In this document: one piece after another, positions 1 to 13,188 of the stretch
Numbering within the stretch: the stretch's first letter is position 1
Layout of the letters: every line of letters starts with the position of its first letter
Assembly: GCF_014805685.1 (NCBI RefSeq)
Contig: NC_060893.1
Span: 12,735,773-12,799,772 of the forward strand
DNA: 64,000 nt
From: Silurus meridionalis
Lineage: Eukaryota; Chordata; Actinopteri; Siluriformes; Siluridae
Reading direction: 5' to 3'
Program-made: the position numbers and the translations under genes
The notes under the pieces: generated by a model
The model's input: the letters and a program-made list of their open reading frames with translations, nothing else
Database searches by the model: none
Told to the model about the DNA's origin: nothing

Positions 1-540
1 TCACCTGTCTGGCTTAAGGCCCAAATGGATATGCAAGTGCACTTCTTGAGTGTAAGCTGCTTAAGTGTATTTGCATTGCACACAATGCGCTTCCTTCTGA
101 CAGCAAGGCAGGTGAGTATGTACACTCGTGGGTGGTTTTCCACTACACATTCAAAAAACAAATAGTGGTGCAAATAGGAAACTTAGGGTTCTAGATATGA
201 ATGACTGGGACTGTAACATTGACTGTGAAAGTGACTTCATCCTCATTACAATGTGTAACAATAACATTAGTTATGGTGGCATTAGTCATTGAAACTTGTT
301 GATTGTATATCTACCTATATTAGCAAAAGTTAATTATTTTTCCAAGGAGACATTTATTTTGTGTGCCTACATATTTTCTGCCAGCAGAACATTTTCAGGT
401 TTCTAGATATTACAGCTTTTTTACATAACAGTTCTAAAAGTTCCTACAGTGTTGCTGTAACATTTAGCATTTTCAGCATTTGTCAGGCACCATTTGTTCA
501 GAGCAATTTTCATGTATCCTTTACAACTGAGCATTTATGC

Positions 541-635
541 TGCCACTGCTGGGTTAAGGGTGGTTTGGCAAGGCTGGGATTTGAACACATGACCTTCTGA
601 GTAGGAGTCCAATATTTTTAACCACTTCACTACCA
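541..635 (-). repeat. SINE/tRNA-like repeat fragment
   Basis: On the minus strand the piece reads as a degenerate tRNA-like sequence (A-box-like tggttaaaaatattgga, B-box-like tgttcaaatccc), a repeat type dispersed in fish genomes. A related piece is at 19135-19240. Confidence 0.5.
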
Positions 636-1424
636 CTATCTTTCCAAGAACATTGGAAAAATACACATTTCAAAGTGTAATGCTATTAGGATAATGTAAA
701 ACATTTTTTAATGTTAGTGTTCAATTACCTAGGAAATTGGAACATTAATAAACAGAAAACTAATATTTTGTATGATATTTGCTGCACAATCATGTACAGA
801 TGCTTCCTCACATCTCTTTCATCTCGTTTATTGTCTGTTTACCGCTTCCCATGTGTTCTCGTTTATGTAGATTTTTGTTTTTGCTCACAAAACAATGTCA
901 GTGGAGAGACTGGAGACATTAATTGTATGTGATTGTATCTGTGTATGGCATCCTGTAAGGAATCTTATAGTCAGTTTTCTCAAGATAAACTTTGGCTCCA
1001 GAGATTACAAGTTACTAAAGATAAATGAATGAACAAAATCACGTGTGCATATGCAGTTCTATTAGTTCTAGCCCTTTAAGTACCATTGGTTAAAGATGTA
1101 GTACTTTAGGTATCAAAAACCAAGCACAGTGTTCATGTTCCAACTGTTCGGCTATTAAAGCAGGAAACACTAGATTTAGAAACACAGAGTAAAACACACA
1201 AACCTCTCACTACAGGTAGAACTACATAAAAATGAAATAAGACTCCCTATCTAGATCTGTTGCTCATTTTTGTGTTTCACTTGTCACTGTATCTCTGCAT
1301 GCCTGTGACAAATAGAAGATGAGCAAGACAGATGGAGAGGGAAAGACTGTCTACATTCTGACCAGTAAAGAGATTTGTCAAGCTTTTCTATTTATATACT
1401 AAATCTATCATTCATGCTTTTCAG

Positions 1425-1426
<2 letters not shown>

Positions 1427-1467
<41 letters not shown>
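1427..1467 (+). repeat. (GA)n microsatellite
   Basis: About 20 uninterrupted GA units. Confidence 0.97.
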
Positions 1468-1469
<2 letters not shown>

Positions 1470-1700
1470 AATGAGAACATGTATACACACAGGCTGCACC
1501 AGAAGAGTCAAATAGAGGACGTTCAAATGTTACACAAAATTAAGTTTATCAGCAAGGACACAGAAATGTTGTTGAAGGTGATTTTTGCTGAATTCACTGA
1601 GAGTGAAAGGATTAACATGCAGTGTTCACCAGCTGTGAATATTTAAACACTTTATAATCAAAAATACTTAAAAGGTAAAATTATATTTGACTTTACATTA

Positions 1701-1706
1701 CACACA

Positions 1707-1767
<61 letters not shown>
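1701..1767 (+). repeat. (CA)n microsatellite
   Basis: About 32 CA units with two interruptions. Confidence 0.97.
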
Positions 1768-1768
<1 letters not shown>

Positions 1769-2469
1769 ATCAGGTAAATGTGTTGAGAGCCGAGAAAAAT
1801 CATGACCACTCAACAGATCTGTCTTTTTTACTCTGATAACTTTTGAAATAAATAAGATGGCTTTTAATCTAGACATTAGAGACTTTGATGTCTGAGTAAT
1901 GTTAATAATAATAAATATCTGTAAATGGAATTTTGCATACAAAAGGTGGACGTGTGGTGCCAGGCTTTGAACTGACACTTTACCTTTCGACTGCTATGTT
2001 GTCTTTAAAAATAGCAAAGGCAGCAGGAATGAGGAGTGAACGAGCATGCTCCAGCTGTCACCTCCAGTCAGATGGAAGCAATGGGGAGGGGGAACGTTTT
2101 CTTTGATGTTGCCCCATCAACTTCCTGTACATCTTCGTTACTCATCAGAATGTCATAAATTGTGGTTTGTGTGCATGTGTGTGTCTGTGTTTGTGTGCAT
2201 GTGTGCATGTGCGTGTGCGTCCAGTCACGTTAGTGTGCTTCAGGAATACCTCTGTCAGATCAAGGCTGTAGGATTTATATGAGCACATGGAGAGAGGTGG
2301 AGAGATGGCTGAGATTATTCACACACACTAAATCCACTGTCGAAATACCACCGTTCACTGCTCACACTCACTCAAGGTACAACATTCTTAAACTATTAAT
2401 ACATAACTACAACTCCTACTACTGTTTATCGTACTTCAACTAAACTATAACAATTAGCTCTACTTGGGC

Positions 2470-2870
2470 ATATATTGGGACACTTGACTTGACCTGCTGT
2501 AGGTGATTCTTCCCTAAACTTTTACCACAAAGTTGGAAACTCACACATCTTTGAATGCACTAGCATGACAACGTTCCTGTGCACAAAGCCATCTCAATGA
2601 ACATATGGTTTGCATGGAATGGAGAGGAAGATATTGAGTGCCCGGCTATAGAGCTCTGACCTCAAGCATATTCAACACCTTTGGGACAAATTAGAACGCT
2701 GATTGCACCAGGCCTCATCAGCCTACATCAGTACCTAACGTCCCTAACACTATTGTGGCTGAGTGAGCACAAATCTCCTTAAGCACACTCCAAAATCTAC
2801 TGGAACATCTTCCCAGAGTAGTGGAGGTTATTATAATTTAATGATCAGGTTTTTACAAACCTCTGTCCAT
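2470..2870 (+). mobile_element. Deleted Tc1-like relic
   Basis: The segment tattgggacactt at the left resembles a Tc1 end. At 2655-2735 the reading DLKHIQHLWDKLER is a decayed form of the transposase DLNPIEHLWDELER motif. Most of the gene is missing. A related relic is at 44580-45085. Confidence 0.55.
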
Positions 2871-4068
2871 AATATGCATGTAACAACTACAGTATATTAC
2901 TCTTAATGTTGCCTTATGATGATTGGAAAAAAAAACTTTCTTTTTGTTCATTCAAACTGTGTGTGAATTTGTGTATTTTTTGAATGATAGCTCCCTTACA
3001 GAAAAGCCATATTTCACTTTTATATGTGACAATGTTTCACACATTTGCAGTGGACTTTTTACATGTAGGTCATGTGATATTGTCTTGGATGGAAAAACAT
3101 TTTATTGCCTGACATAAAATAATACAATTAAATAAAAAGAATCTGCTTAATTCTAGTCACTTCAGCATTTGGAATAAATCTGATGTTTTGAAATCTGTGA
3201 CAATAATATGGATGAAAATCATCTAGAATTCGGGTCAGTAGAGGAGAGTACATGGGCCTGGAGCAAACAACTAGGCGGCTTGTGAGATTTTGTCATTTGT
3301 AATTCAAACTGCAGAGACTTGGTGTGAAAATCGGATTTAAGAAAAAAAAACGATTTGACCTGCTGTGTGACCAAAGTTGGGGTGAGGTATGTTTTAAGAA
3401 GAACCTCAGCAGACCTGAATTCCAAAGGAACCGGCTCTGTGCATGATGAAGGGAGCATGAAATTCGGATTGACCATGGAGATCTCATGACTCTTAATTAA
3501 AAGGAGACGACAGAGATTGTGAAGAAGAAAGAGAGGGGGATGGAAGGTTAGGTAAACACTACATGGAAAAGGTCATGCCCTGGGAGAGGACTATCACTGA
3601 ATCACAACCAGGGAACATTCCTGAAAACTTACTGCCCAAATCTTCCCATCTGCTTTTCCACATACCACACAACATATACCAATACAAGTACAAATACAAA
3701 ACTAACAAACATGCATACATAAACCAGGAACATATGCAAATATGTGCACTCAAATTCACACACACATACACATATTTATCAACCACTTTGGGTACATCTG
3801 CTCATTCATGAAATTATCCAATCAAGGAAATCACATGGCAGCAGTGCAGTGTTTAAAATCATCTATTGCTGTAAATATGAACTCCAGCAACTAGGATTTT
3901 GATGTCAGACAGCCTGGTTTACAATATTTTAGAAACTGCTGCGCTCCTGATCACCTTCTATGAGTTGCAGTTACAACAGTATGTAGAGTTTGCATAAGAT
4001 ATAGCAAAAAAGAACCAATAACCATCAGGTGAGTCATGGTTCTATAGGTTTAAATGCCCTGTTGATGT

Positions 4069-4130
4069 TAGTATACAGTATAGTATAGTACAGTATAGTA
4101 TAGTATAGTATAGTATAGTATAGTATAGTA
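4069..4130 (+). repeat. (TAGTA)n pentanucleotide repeat
   Basis: About 12 units of tagta, the first ones impure (tatacag, tacag). Confidence 0.95.
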
Positions 4131-4184
4131 ACAGAAAAGTAATGTAGAATACACTGTGTATATAAAAAATACACAGAACACTTG

Positions 4185-4700
4185 TGGATTTTGAGGTGGT
4201 TAAACTACAGCAGCAGACGCCCACATCAGGTTCTAATCCTGCCAGCCAAGAATAGGAATCTGAGTCTACTCAGACTGTGGTGGTGGGCACAGAACTGGAT
4301 AGCTGAAGATTGGGAAAAAGTCCAGAAGATGTTTCCCAAAGTATGATTTTGTTATTTCAAAATATTCTGTCCATCCTCTGCTCTCCTTTTTCATCAAGAC
4401 GTTTCTGCTCACAGAACTGATACTCACTGGATGTATTTGTGTTTTTCACACCATTTTGTGTAAACTCTAGAGACTGTTGTCAGAATCTAATACAATCTAG
4501 AGACCAAATGTGTGTGAGAAGACGAGGAGATCAGCAGTGTCTGAAATACTGAGATCGCATTTTCCACATTCTGATGTTTGATTAACTGAACCCGTATGTG
4601 CATGATGTTATGCATTGCACTGAAGCCGTATGACTGGCTGATTTTTAGGAATAAATAGGTAGACAGCTGTTCCTACTAAAGTGGATGGTGAATGTATACC
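4185..4700 (+). mobile_element. Composite SINE (tRNA head, conserved core, LINE-like tail)
   Basis: A B-box-like ggttctaatcctgcc lies near 4230. A core block resembling tgtaaactctagagactg follows near 4460, and then a tail with gagatcagcagtgtctgaaa, tgcattgcactgaag and a tcctactaaagtggatggtg end. This order matches the V-SINE-like composite SINEs of fish, whose tail is shared with a LINE. The copy looks almost full length but diverged. Confidence 0.6.
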
Positions 4701-5129
4701 CACACACTGAGAATAGTACAGTCCCATTCTAATATCTCACTCCTCCTCTATAGAGCTTGACTGGAACTGCAGGCTTTCAGCATAAATGTGAGTATAAAAT
4801 ATGAATTCTCATACCTTTATTCTAGAAATATATCTCTCTGCACTAGTGTCACTGCATTCATCTTTTTGTAGTAGAAAATGTAGGAGCAAAAAAAGCAATA
4901 AAACAAAAAAAGCAATAAAGAAATATAAAGGGCAAGAAAGTGAAAATAAAATAGGATAAAATTCCCCAGGTGACTGTGAGTATGCCTTGTTCCACATGCA
5001 GAGGCTGGAGTTTAGATGCAGCTCACGTGGCAAGGAGAGATGCCTTTACAGCCACCTTGTCTGATTATGTCTTACAATCAGCTGATCCATGGAGGTGCAA
5101 CAGCAGTGCTCAAATACAGAGGCAAATGA

Positions 5130-5130
5130 A

Positions 5131-5177
<47 letters not shown>
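5130..5177 (+). repeat. (GA)n microsatellite
   Basis: GA run with one aaag interruption. Confidence 0.97.
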
Positions 5178-5178
<1 letters not shown>

Positions 5179-7143
5179 GTCCTGAAAAATACAATCCCAT
5201 TTAAAACTGTTTTATTGCCAAAGGTTTCATTTTGTAACCTGTTTATTATTGCTATCAAAGGGAACAACGTTTTTTGTACGTGTTACATGTGTTATAACAT
5301 GTAAAATGTGTTATCATATCAATGATATTGTGTGCTGAAATGCATTCACTTATACAGTCATTGTTTTTTTCATCCTTCGGGTTTGTCAAACTGGAGCCCT
5401 AGTTTCTTTTGTTATGTTCGGGATTGTTTTTGGTTTTAAATTTGTATGAATCACCTGGATGAAGTGGAACAATCTGTATTGAAATCCCTGTAAAGAACAC
5501 AAAAATCCCTTCTCTCTCTGCCATTACTAAGACCGTTTGATTGCTTTTTGAAATCTGTGGTTACTGAAGACACCTATTTCCTCTGTCTCTGTATACCTGT
5601 GCAACTCACAGAATGCTTGCGTATTGTTCGGCAAAATTCAAAGCTCGACATCCTTTTTTCACACTTTGGCAGCAATTATGTGTTATGCAGAGCATTGTCT
5701 TCTTCACAGAGTAGACCAGCACACCCTCAATTGTAGCATAATAAATGTGTCTTAGAACATGAGAACACCTGAAAGGAACCTGTAATTCTGAGTGACTGAT
5801 ATCTTCAACTTCCTGACTCACAACTCACTGAAAAGGTCCTGACAAGGGGGAGAGTCAAAGACACGCCAAGCTGTCTGCTGTCTTGAATGGACAAGCACAT
5901 TAGCAAGCCCATGCAAGCCTAATCTTTACTGTCTGATTCCTTCTCCCATGCTGTTATCTTTCACCTAAAGAATCATCTCTGGGCCAAACAAGAAGGATTA
6001 GTGCTTGCAGGCTGGTAATGTGAACTACCAGATGCATCTGAGTAGTTAAAGAGCTGTAGCACTAAGCTTGTAATCACCTTGCATGTGGCAGCACTGTCCT
6101 TGTCATCACAATGGCTTGACAAACATGCCATTTCCTTAGCCAGTGAATTTCTGTTTTATGATATGAGCGGCCTGTAAAGTAGCACAAATCGCAATTTACA
6201 TACAAATGGCTGCATTACTTTGGCTCTGCGCAGACAGAATTATGTGCTTACTCAAGATCCTGAATACACACATGCTTCTGGAACATTAAATACCTTCAAT
6301 CATGAGCATAGAGGCAGAAAACAGCCAGTTGTTATATGTGGATTTAGCATTAGACACACTTTATTTGAATGAACGTAGACCTTCCTATTGTCCCTTGGAT
6401 AATATATCTGAGAATAGCTACTTGATCGTTAATGCTGAGGTATTCATTTTACTGCTTGTTCAGATCCACCATGACCCTGACCACTGAAGATGAATGAATG
6501 AATATTATGTGTATCCCAGATGAACTTCATGACATATGAACAAAGACAGAAAAGGTTCTGTTTCAATATAATAGAAACTGACACTTCAAGCCTGCTTGTT
6601 TTTTCTCTTCAGAGGGAATCCTGTACATGACTTAAAGGTTTACCTAAAGGTGAAAGGCTGGACTGAGTTGCAAATGATAATGACAGCCAACCATAATACC
6701 ATCATGTTTATTTAAACTGTTCATACCAACCTCAGTTCGAAATAATAAATCCACCGCAGGACATCCGTATAGTAATATTCATATGAAGATTTACGCGCAT
6801 GTCTCAAAACGGTTTCCGCCCCATGCTGTGCTATTCTTAATAAGAATTTGTCCATTTCCATAGTGATGAGGCCCATGCAAATAAGCAAGCCCTTTGTGCT
6901 GAAGAGGATTCTTTGAAGATTACACAGATGGATCGGCAAACTTTACCCCTCCAGAATTTACGCAAATTCACTGAGCATGTCAATCAACATGATTTATTTT
7001 CTAAGTCAGTCATGCAAATATGAAAAAATATGAATATTTGGTATCATTGAAACAATGATGGCATTCTCATGCCAGGCTTAGAGAAACAGATAAATAAGGG
7101 GAAATTTTAAATACAGCAATTATATTTTATTGTAATTCTTTCT

Positions 7144-7165
7144 TGTTTGTTTGTTTGTTTGTTTG
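7144..7165 (+). repeat. (GTTT)n short repeat
   Basis: Five gttt units. Confidence 0.9.
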
Positions 7166-9051
7166 AAAGCCATCCAATAAGACAATGGATCATGTATCTG
7201 AGTATATTAAAGTTTGACATTGATACAGAGAGAGTCTAATAAACAAAGACAGAAAAAGATATCGCAGTTAAAGTCAAGTGGCTGCTAAAGCAAGAGAGTG
7301 CTTGGTGTTCGAATACAGTACGTATGTGGAGCTCTCTTTATCTGAGTGCTAAGTGCTGTTTTTCCTCCTGATCACAACCTAAATCTCCAAAAATGTGCTT
7401 TGTAGGGCTGTTTCCATGTGACATTTCAAATGACTGTTACAGCAGCCAGCAGAAGTGCTATTAGAGGAAGCCAGCCTTTGCCTTAAAGTTTGTTTATGAG
7501 AAGACTGTGGGCAGAGGACTTTTTTTTTTTTTTCTTAATAACAAATGAAAGCCACATGTGGTTTGGATAAGACTGCTAGAAAATCTGGCTATCTACCTTA
7601 CGTTAATGTGGCATCTTGCCTGCCGGCAAAGTCCAAGCCATCCAAGTGTAACTAAGTGTCTTTCTCTTTTCTGTTTGCAATGTGATCAAATCACTCATGC
7701 ACGGAAAGCTTGCAGTCCAGCACGCTTAAAGAATGCCAAACGTGCACTTACACTGGCAATAACAACCTCAAGTCCTCATGGTGACATTCTCTAAGAGCTA
7801 ATTATCTTTTACTCTCAAATTGCCCTTTTATATACAAATGTGCCCTGTTACAATGCTCCCCAAAACAGGGCCATTAGTAAAAAGGTGTACTCCTTTGCTA
7901 ACACAAATTTAATTTGCTCTCTAATCATATTAGTACACAGTATTATCCTTGACACTGCTTTAACTTGATTGAATTCCTTCACACACTATTACTTTTTACT
8001 GCTTTATCTGCTATAAAACCTTAAAGAAGAAGCGCATGTACGTAATCATTAATAATAGATCAGAAGTGTAACATTCTGTTATATTAGGAAAAGTCAGATC
8101 CATGGTTTCACAGTTGACAGTATTGTCTGGGTAAACAGCTGGGCCTCTAGTCCCCTGGGAATTGAGCTGTCCTGAGGATAATACACACACATCCTCTTCC
8201 TCTGGAATGTTTGCTATGTGTTTGTTTCCTGTGTGTCATGCGGAAAACAGAGAACCTGTGAATATGCACTTTCATACAGAGTACCATCCAGAATGACAAA
8301 CTACCTGTGCTATAGACATTTCTATTTCCTCTGCTCTGATAAACTATACTGCTAATTTAAAGACATGCCCTCAATCTATCTGGGTGTGCTATATTAGAAA
8401 ACTGAATCTATACATACTTTACGAGCAGCACTAAGAACTATTTGCAAAGGTCACAGGAGTTTAGGTTTCTAGCTGGTTCTAGATTAATTCAGCATTTCTA
8501 ACTCCATATTCAGAGTTTCCACTTTGCTGCATATCTGAAAGCACTTCTTAACAGTTTCCTGAGTTTTTATTTTTATGGTTGCAAGTGCAGTCCAATAAAA
8601 GTAGGTTCTAGCCAAGACCTAATGGCAAGGCTTGCCCCAGGCTCTATTTAAGCAGACCCATTGCTGACAGGAAGAACAAGCAGAAAGGCTACAAGGTCAT
8701 GCCATTAAAACAAAGTCCAGATGGGCTGCCCTGGCCTCTGCAGTGACCGGTGGGGGAGTGTGGTAAACAGGCCATGTCACACAGCAGGGGGGTTAGGGAA
8801 GTGGCTCTCTGAGGAACACTGGTTTTGTCTGTGGGACGTTTCAGTGGTTTCGTTGTGGGAGCCAAGCTGTAACAAAGCCCAGACGTGGCACATGTGCGAA
8901 CAAACTAGTCGTGGCTTTGATTTCAGCCTCACTGCTATTAAGGCCTACTTGAGGGTTTATTTTAAAAGGCTGACTAAAGAAAGAGGGAGGCAACTTTCCT
9001 TCCAGGTTGGAACAACATTGTCCAGATGCTGGGTAAAGTGCATGTGGTTGT

Positions 9052-9056
9052 GTGTA

Positions 9057-9108
<52 letters not shown>
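9052..9108 (+). repeat. (GT)n microsatellite
   Basis: About 25 GT units after gtgtatgta. Confidence 0.97.
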
Positions 9109-11236
9109 CAGCAAGACCCAGCTTTAACTGTAATCCCTGGTGTCAGCAGACTTTTATAAAAATTTAACTACAGAAAATTATCCACAGTTACAAGGAAAAA
9201 AACCGAGCACAGTCTTAACCCTGATGGTGCACATCACAGCAGCGTACACACACTATCCATATTCGACAAATAGAGGATCTAACACTCTCTAGCTATTGTA
9301 CATTCATGACTTTAGGACTTTAGTTATTTAGTAGTAGCTTTTCTGGTGAAAAAGCCATTCTGACATTAATGGAAATCAAAGTTTTGAGTGAATACTTGAA
9401 TAAATTTAGATTTACAGCTCAACAAACAGTAGACTAAGACATTTTGAATGCAAGCTGGATAGATATACAATATAAGATCAAATACTGTTTGGTTTTAAAA
9501 GGTTCTACATGCGTTTTTTTATTTAACATTCGTTCCAAATAGTTTTAAATAGTTCCGAATATTCCAAATAGTTGTTCCTAAACATTTACTTTAAAATTTC
9601 ATTGTAAAACATTATTAAGATACATTTGAATACAAAGTAGTCTCTCTCTGTGCAACCACACGGAATTCTTAAGTCTGCCAACTGAAGTTCAAGTAGTTAA
9701 TGTCAGGAATATTTAATGCTAATATTATCTGATCTTAGTCGTTGTTGGAATTTATAATGTGCCAGGCAATTTTGACCTTGTAAAACCAGAGATTATAGAA
9801 GACATGTAATATTCCTGTTTTGGACACTTTAAATTGGAACTTTCTTCTTATATAGTAAATATTTAACCTTTAACCAATCAGACATTGCATTCTTTACTGA
9901 AAAAAAAAAATCTCACAGGATGGCTAGATGAAAACAGTGCCAAGGGAATCAACAAAGACTCAAGTGTGCTAATCGTAAGCTGAAACAGATGTGACCACGG
10001 ACTGGAAAGCATTACCGTTGCTTTGATCGTTTATCCCTCTTCTGGTTTTGAGGAGCATCTTGCTTTCCCTTACTGACAATACAGAACAGCCAGAGAACCA
10101 TGAGCTATAGCTAAGCAAAAATATAATAAAAAATACAAAGAAACAAGAACTTAAATAATGTACAATTTAACAAATTTGGTTAATGAACAAAACCAGGAAT
10201 GTTCTGGAGCACAAGAGGTCAATATTAAATGGCTTGAAACAGTCACAAGAATCACCACCACACACACCTACAATGAGATATCAGCCAATTGAACTGATAT
10301 TAGTACAAATACAATGCTGATTTTAGCCCCTGGGTTTAGACTGAGTCTGAACTAAAGACAGTCTTCACAGATATATGAGCAGTCCTGCAATAAAGGTTTA
10401 TTGTGTATGGAGCACTGAATTAACACTGCACCGTGAATGTCCTGTTTCTAATGTGTGCTATGAAGAAAGGGGGCTTATATGAACTATGAAAAGAAGTGTT
10501 ACTGAGAATATGAGTAATACATTGCATTGTCACAATAGGTCCAGTGTACAAGTCTGAAAAAAACGTCTTGCAAAACATCTCTTCTGCGTAGAGAAAGAAG
10601 ACACCAGACAAGTGCTGTAGTGTTCAACATAGTGAAACCCTGCAGTTCCACTAGATTTAATGGCATGTATAAATGACACAATATTTTTTAATATAAAAAA
10701 AGAACTGGAATGTTATCACATATTGTGATTTAAATTAGTTAAATAAAATTCAGAGTTCACAAAGCAAAACCCCACAACACACTTTCAATTCAATGCACAT
10801 CCCACCACTTTATCAAGGCCATGAATGAAATGGTGAAGCTACTGAAAATAATCAAAGATGTCCTTTTATACAAATCACTGATCTTTCAGCAGTGGGAATA
10901 TTACCGATTCGCCTCACTCTGCAAACTGATCGACAAAGACCGAAACATTGTCACTAAATTATAACTTGTTTATCAAGTAAAGTATTCTAATAAATAGAGA
11001 TTCCTCCATCTGCCACTGAGCAGTGTCACTGGCCCCTATTCTGTTTGTGATACAGGATCTGTATTAGATTTTATGTGACATATTTCACAGCATATTTTAC
11101 TGGCCCAAGAACCAAAGAACTTCTTTTAAACATAGGACACAACATGTCATTAAACACACCATCATGTGGCTGTTTGCAACAGCTTGCAGAAAGTTTCCCA
11201 GTTACTGATTTTAGGACTGGATCAATAATCGGGTGC

Positions 11237-11242
11237 TTTATT
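11237..11242 (-). other. Candidate fjx1 polyadenylation signal
   Basis: TTTATT on the plus strand is AATAAA on the minus strand, about 430 bp beyond the fjx1 stop. A further candidate lies at 10397-10402. FJX1 genes usually have long 3' UTRs, so either is possible. The choice is inference. Confidence 0.25.
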
Positions 11243-11631
11243 AACAATATTTTAAGCCTTTCTTAAGTGGAAATAGTGGGATTAGTGCATCCCTATAAAT
11301 CAAATGGCAGAAGCAGCATACATCAGCACATAGGCCTGTTTCCAGTGTGTGTACAAAGAACTTTGATCAGTACTCATTCTATCCCTAGGAATATGCATTG
11401 TTTTCTGTGAAATTAAGGCTTACAAAAATAAAAAAATAATCGCATATACAAAAACAACAACAACAAAAAAACAAACGGTTGCCAATTCAGCCACATTTAA
11501 AGGTTTGTCCCTACAGGAGGTAGCTAGTCCAGATATTCTACAGTCCCACTGAACACAGTTCACGGGTCGCGTGGTCTGATGGTCACCTTGGTAACTAGCA
11601 GTCCTTATCCATACTAATGTGATAGGATTCA

Positions 11632-11651
11632 CGCGCGCGCGCGAGAGAGAA
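11632..11651 (+). repeat. (CG)n(AG)n short tract at the fjx1 3' end
   Basis: Six CG units followed by GA units, 20-40 bp beyond the fjx1 stop on the minus strand, so within its 3' UTR. Alternating CG can adopt Z-DNA. Confidence 0.9.
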
Positions 11652-11671
11652 AAGAAACGGAAAGAAAGCCA

Positions 11672-12913
11672 TTACAGTTTTTCGTGCCTTTCTTTACAGT
11701 GCAAAATGTGCTCGTGAACTGTGTCTATTCGCACTTGCAGTATCCTGGCGTGCTCGTCGGACAGAAAGCCGAGCTCGTGCGCTAAAGGCTCGCTGTCCCG
11801 GTAGAGCTGCAGCAGGCGCGCGCGCGTGTCCCTTCGCCGGTGCAGCTCCGCCACGCGCCGGGCCGTCTTCCTCCTGAACACGCACACGGAGCCGAGCGCC
11901 GCGCCGTGATATTTCTCCCACATGTCCAGCACGCGGTAGCCGTGCACAAGTCCAGCCTCGTTGTCGATGAACACCAAGCTGCCGCGAGGAGTCCTGAGCA
12001 GGTTGCTCGCGTCTCTCTCCATGGCCTTGGCGTCCCATTGCAGGCTGAACAGGTTGCTCACGAGCCGGTCGAAGTTCGCCGTGATGTAGTCGAACAGCAG
12101 CAGGTCGCTCCACTGCACCAGCTCGAGCAGATCCGCTTTGCTTTTGGTTTGCAGCTCGGGTTGTAGCGGAAGCAGCCCGGCACCGGAGCGGTGAAAAGGA
12201 GCGGGCACGTCAGCCGGGCTCAGCTCAGCTATCCACTCGCTGAGGGACACCACGGCGCTCGGTGTCCACTGGAGCGCCTCCATGCGCCCCCTCACGTGCG
12301 TCCACTGCTCACCATCGAGGCGCAAAAGCGCGAGCGGCGGCACGTTGGTGATCCCGAGCAGAGCGGCCAGGTAGTAGGACAGTGTTTCCCCCTGCACCTG
12401 CTCAGGGTTAATGCCGTAACGCACGCACGCACGAGATCCGTCTGCGAACGTGGCCAGCTGGTTGGACGTCCTGCCGCAGCCCGGCTCCAGAGACACGACT
12501 CGGCCGCGGCGTACTCGTTGTTTCCACGTGCGGGCATCTTCCTCCCCGAAGCCCGCTGACACGCCATCTTCTAGACTTCGACTCCAAAAGATCCCGTCCT
12601 CTAGAATCTGCTCTGTTTGGTTTTTCGATGCGTGGAGCTCGCGCACCGTGGACTCGAATCCACGTCCTTGATCTTTCCTCTCATTATCGCTCGTGTTGGG
12701 GTGAAGGGACTGCGAACGGGACACGGACGGAACGGCGAGTAAAGCTCGAAAAGTTCCCGGAAGGTCCGGAGAAGGCTCGGGATCGGCGCTGCGATCTTGG
12801 ACGCTACGTCTGTTTCTCTCCATCCGCTTTTCCACGCCACTCCAGAAGTGCAGCACGCCTGCACAAGTGCAAAGCAGCAGCAGCGCCGCCAAGTTTGCCC
12901 ACGCCGCCCTCAT
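11672..12913 (-). CDS. fjx1: Four-jointed box kinase 1 (FJX1), complete single-exon gene
   Basis: The intronless 413-codon ORF has the length and motifs of vertebrate FJX1, a type II Golgi or secreted protein related to the FAM20C-like kinases. Drosophila Four-jointed phosphorylates Ser/Thr in Fat and Dachsous cadherin repeats (family knowledge). Residues 7-22 are one hydrophobic signal-anchor after a very short cytoplasmic tail. A low-complexity stem follows (about 30-100), with N-glycosylation sequons at N73 and N98. The family motif EDGIFWS is at 105-111 and CGRTSNQLA at 146-154. TANFDR (278-283) carries the likely catalytic Asp282, and FIDNEAG (315-321) carries the DNE metal-binding motif reported as essential in the fly protein. 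Cysteines are at 146, 163, 344 and 406. RVRR (133-136) could be a furin site. The ATG has G at -3 and starts directly before the anchor. The gene sits in a CpG island, lacks breaks, and is divergent from pamr1. Long antisense ORFs here are composition artefacts. Confidence 0.95.
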   Translation of the reverse strand: MRAAWANLAALLLLCTCAGVLHFWSGVEKRMERNRRSVQDRSADPEPSPDLPGTFRALLAVPSVSRSQSLHPNTSDNERKDQGRGFESTVRELHASKNQTEQILEDGIFWSRSLEDGVSAGFGEEDARTWKQRVRRGRVVSLEPGCGRTSNQLATFADGSRACVRYGINPEQVQGETLSYYLAALLGITNVPPLALLRLDGEQWTHVRGRMEALQWTPSAVVSLSEWIAELSPADVPAPFHRSGAGLLPLQPELQTKSKADLLELVQWSDLLLFDYITANFDRLVSNLFSLQWDAKAMERDASNLLRTPRGSLVFIDNEAGLVHGYRVLDMWEKYHGAALGSVCVFRRKTARRVAELHRRRDTRARLLQLYRDSEPLAHELGFLSDEHARILQVRIDTVHEHILHCKERHEKL

Positions 12914-13157
12914 CTCGTCCGACAGCTTACTTACAGGTCCACCCGCCTCACAAGCTTCATCTACTCTATCTTTACATATCCTCCATTCACCACGCTGTTA
13001 GACCCGAGTGTGCTGTGGAACTGCGGGTTTTCACGCGGCATTCCACCTGCGCTGTTCTGGTGCAGTTACACTGCTCCTCTGGACCAAACTGTTCATCTCC
13101 GTTTCTTCCGATAATCAGCGCATACATCTCCTATAAGTGAGCTGTTCCTTCATCCGG

Positions 13158-13188
<31 letters not shown>

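Larger units (their letters stand above)
1..11236. other. Noncoding flank downstream of fjx1
   Basis: Apart from the repeats listed separately, I see no coding sequence. The short ORFs lack protein-like composition or are microsatellite translations. In mammals TRIM44 lies on this side of FJX1; no TRIM44-like exon was recognised. Segments near 6130-6240, 6720-6960, 7550-7800 and 8600-9050 look less AT-biased and could hold conserved noncoding elements, which cannot be tested here. Confidence 0.6.

Noticed and set aside
8721..9167. 148-codon ORF
   Set aside because: Its end is translation of a GT repeat. It has no recognisable domain and no exon or promoter context, and composition is not protein-like.
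1..11236. Search for TRIM44, expected neighbour in mammals
   Set aside because: No B-box zinc-finger exon was recognisable; it may lie further left.
11840..12671. Several plus-strand ORFs over fjx1
   Set aside because: They are antisense shadows produced by the GC-rich fjx1 coding region.
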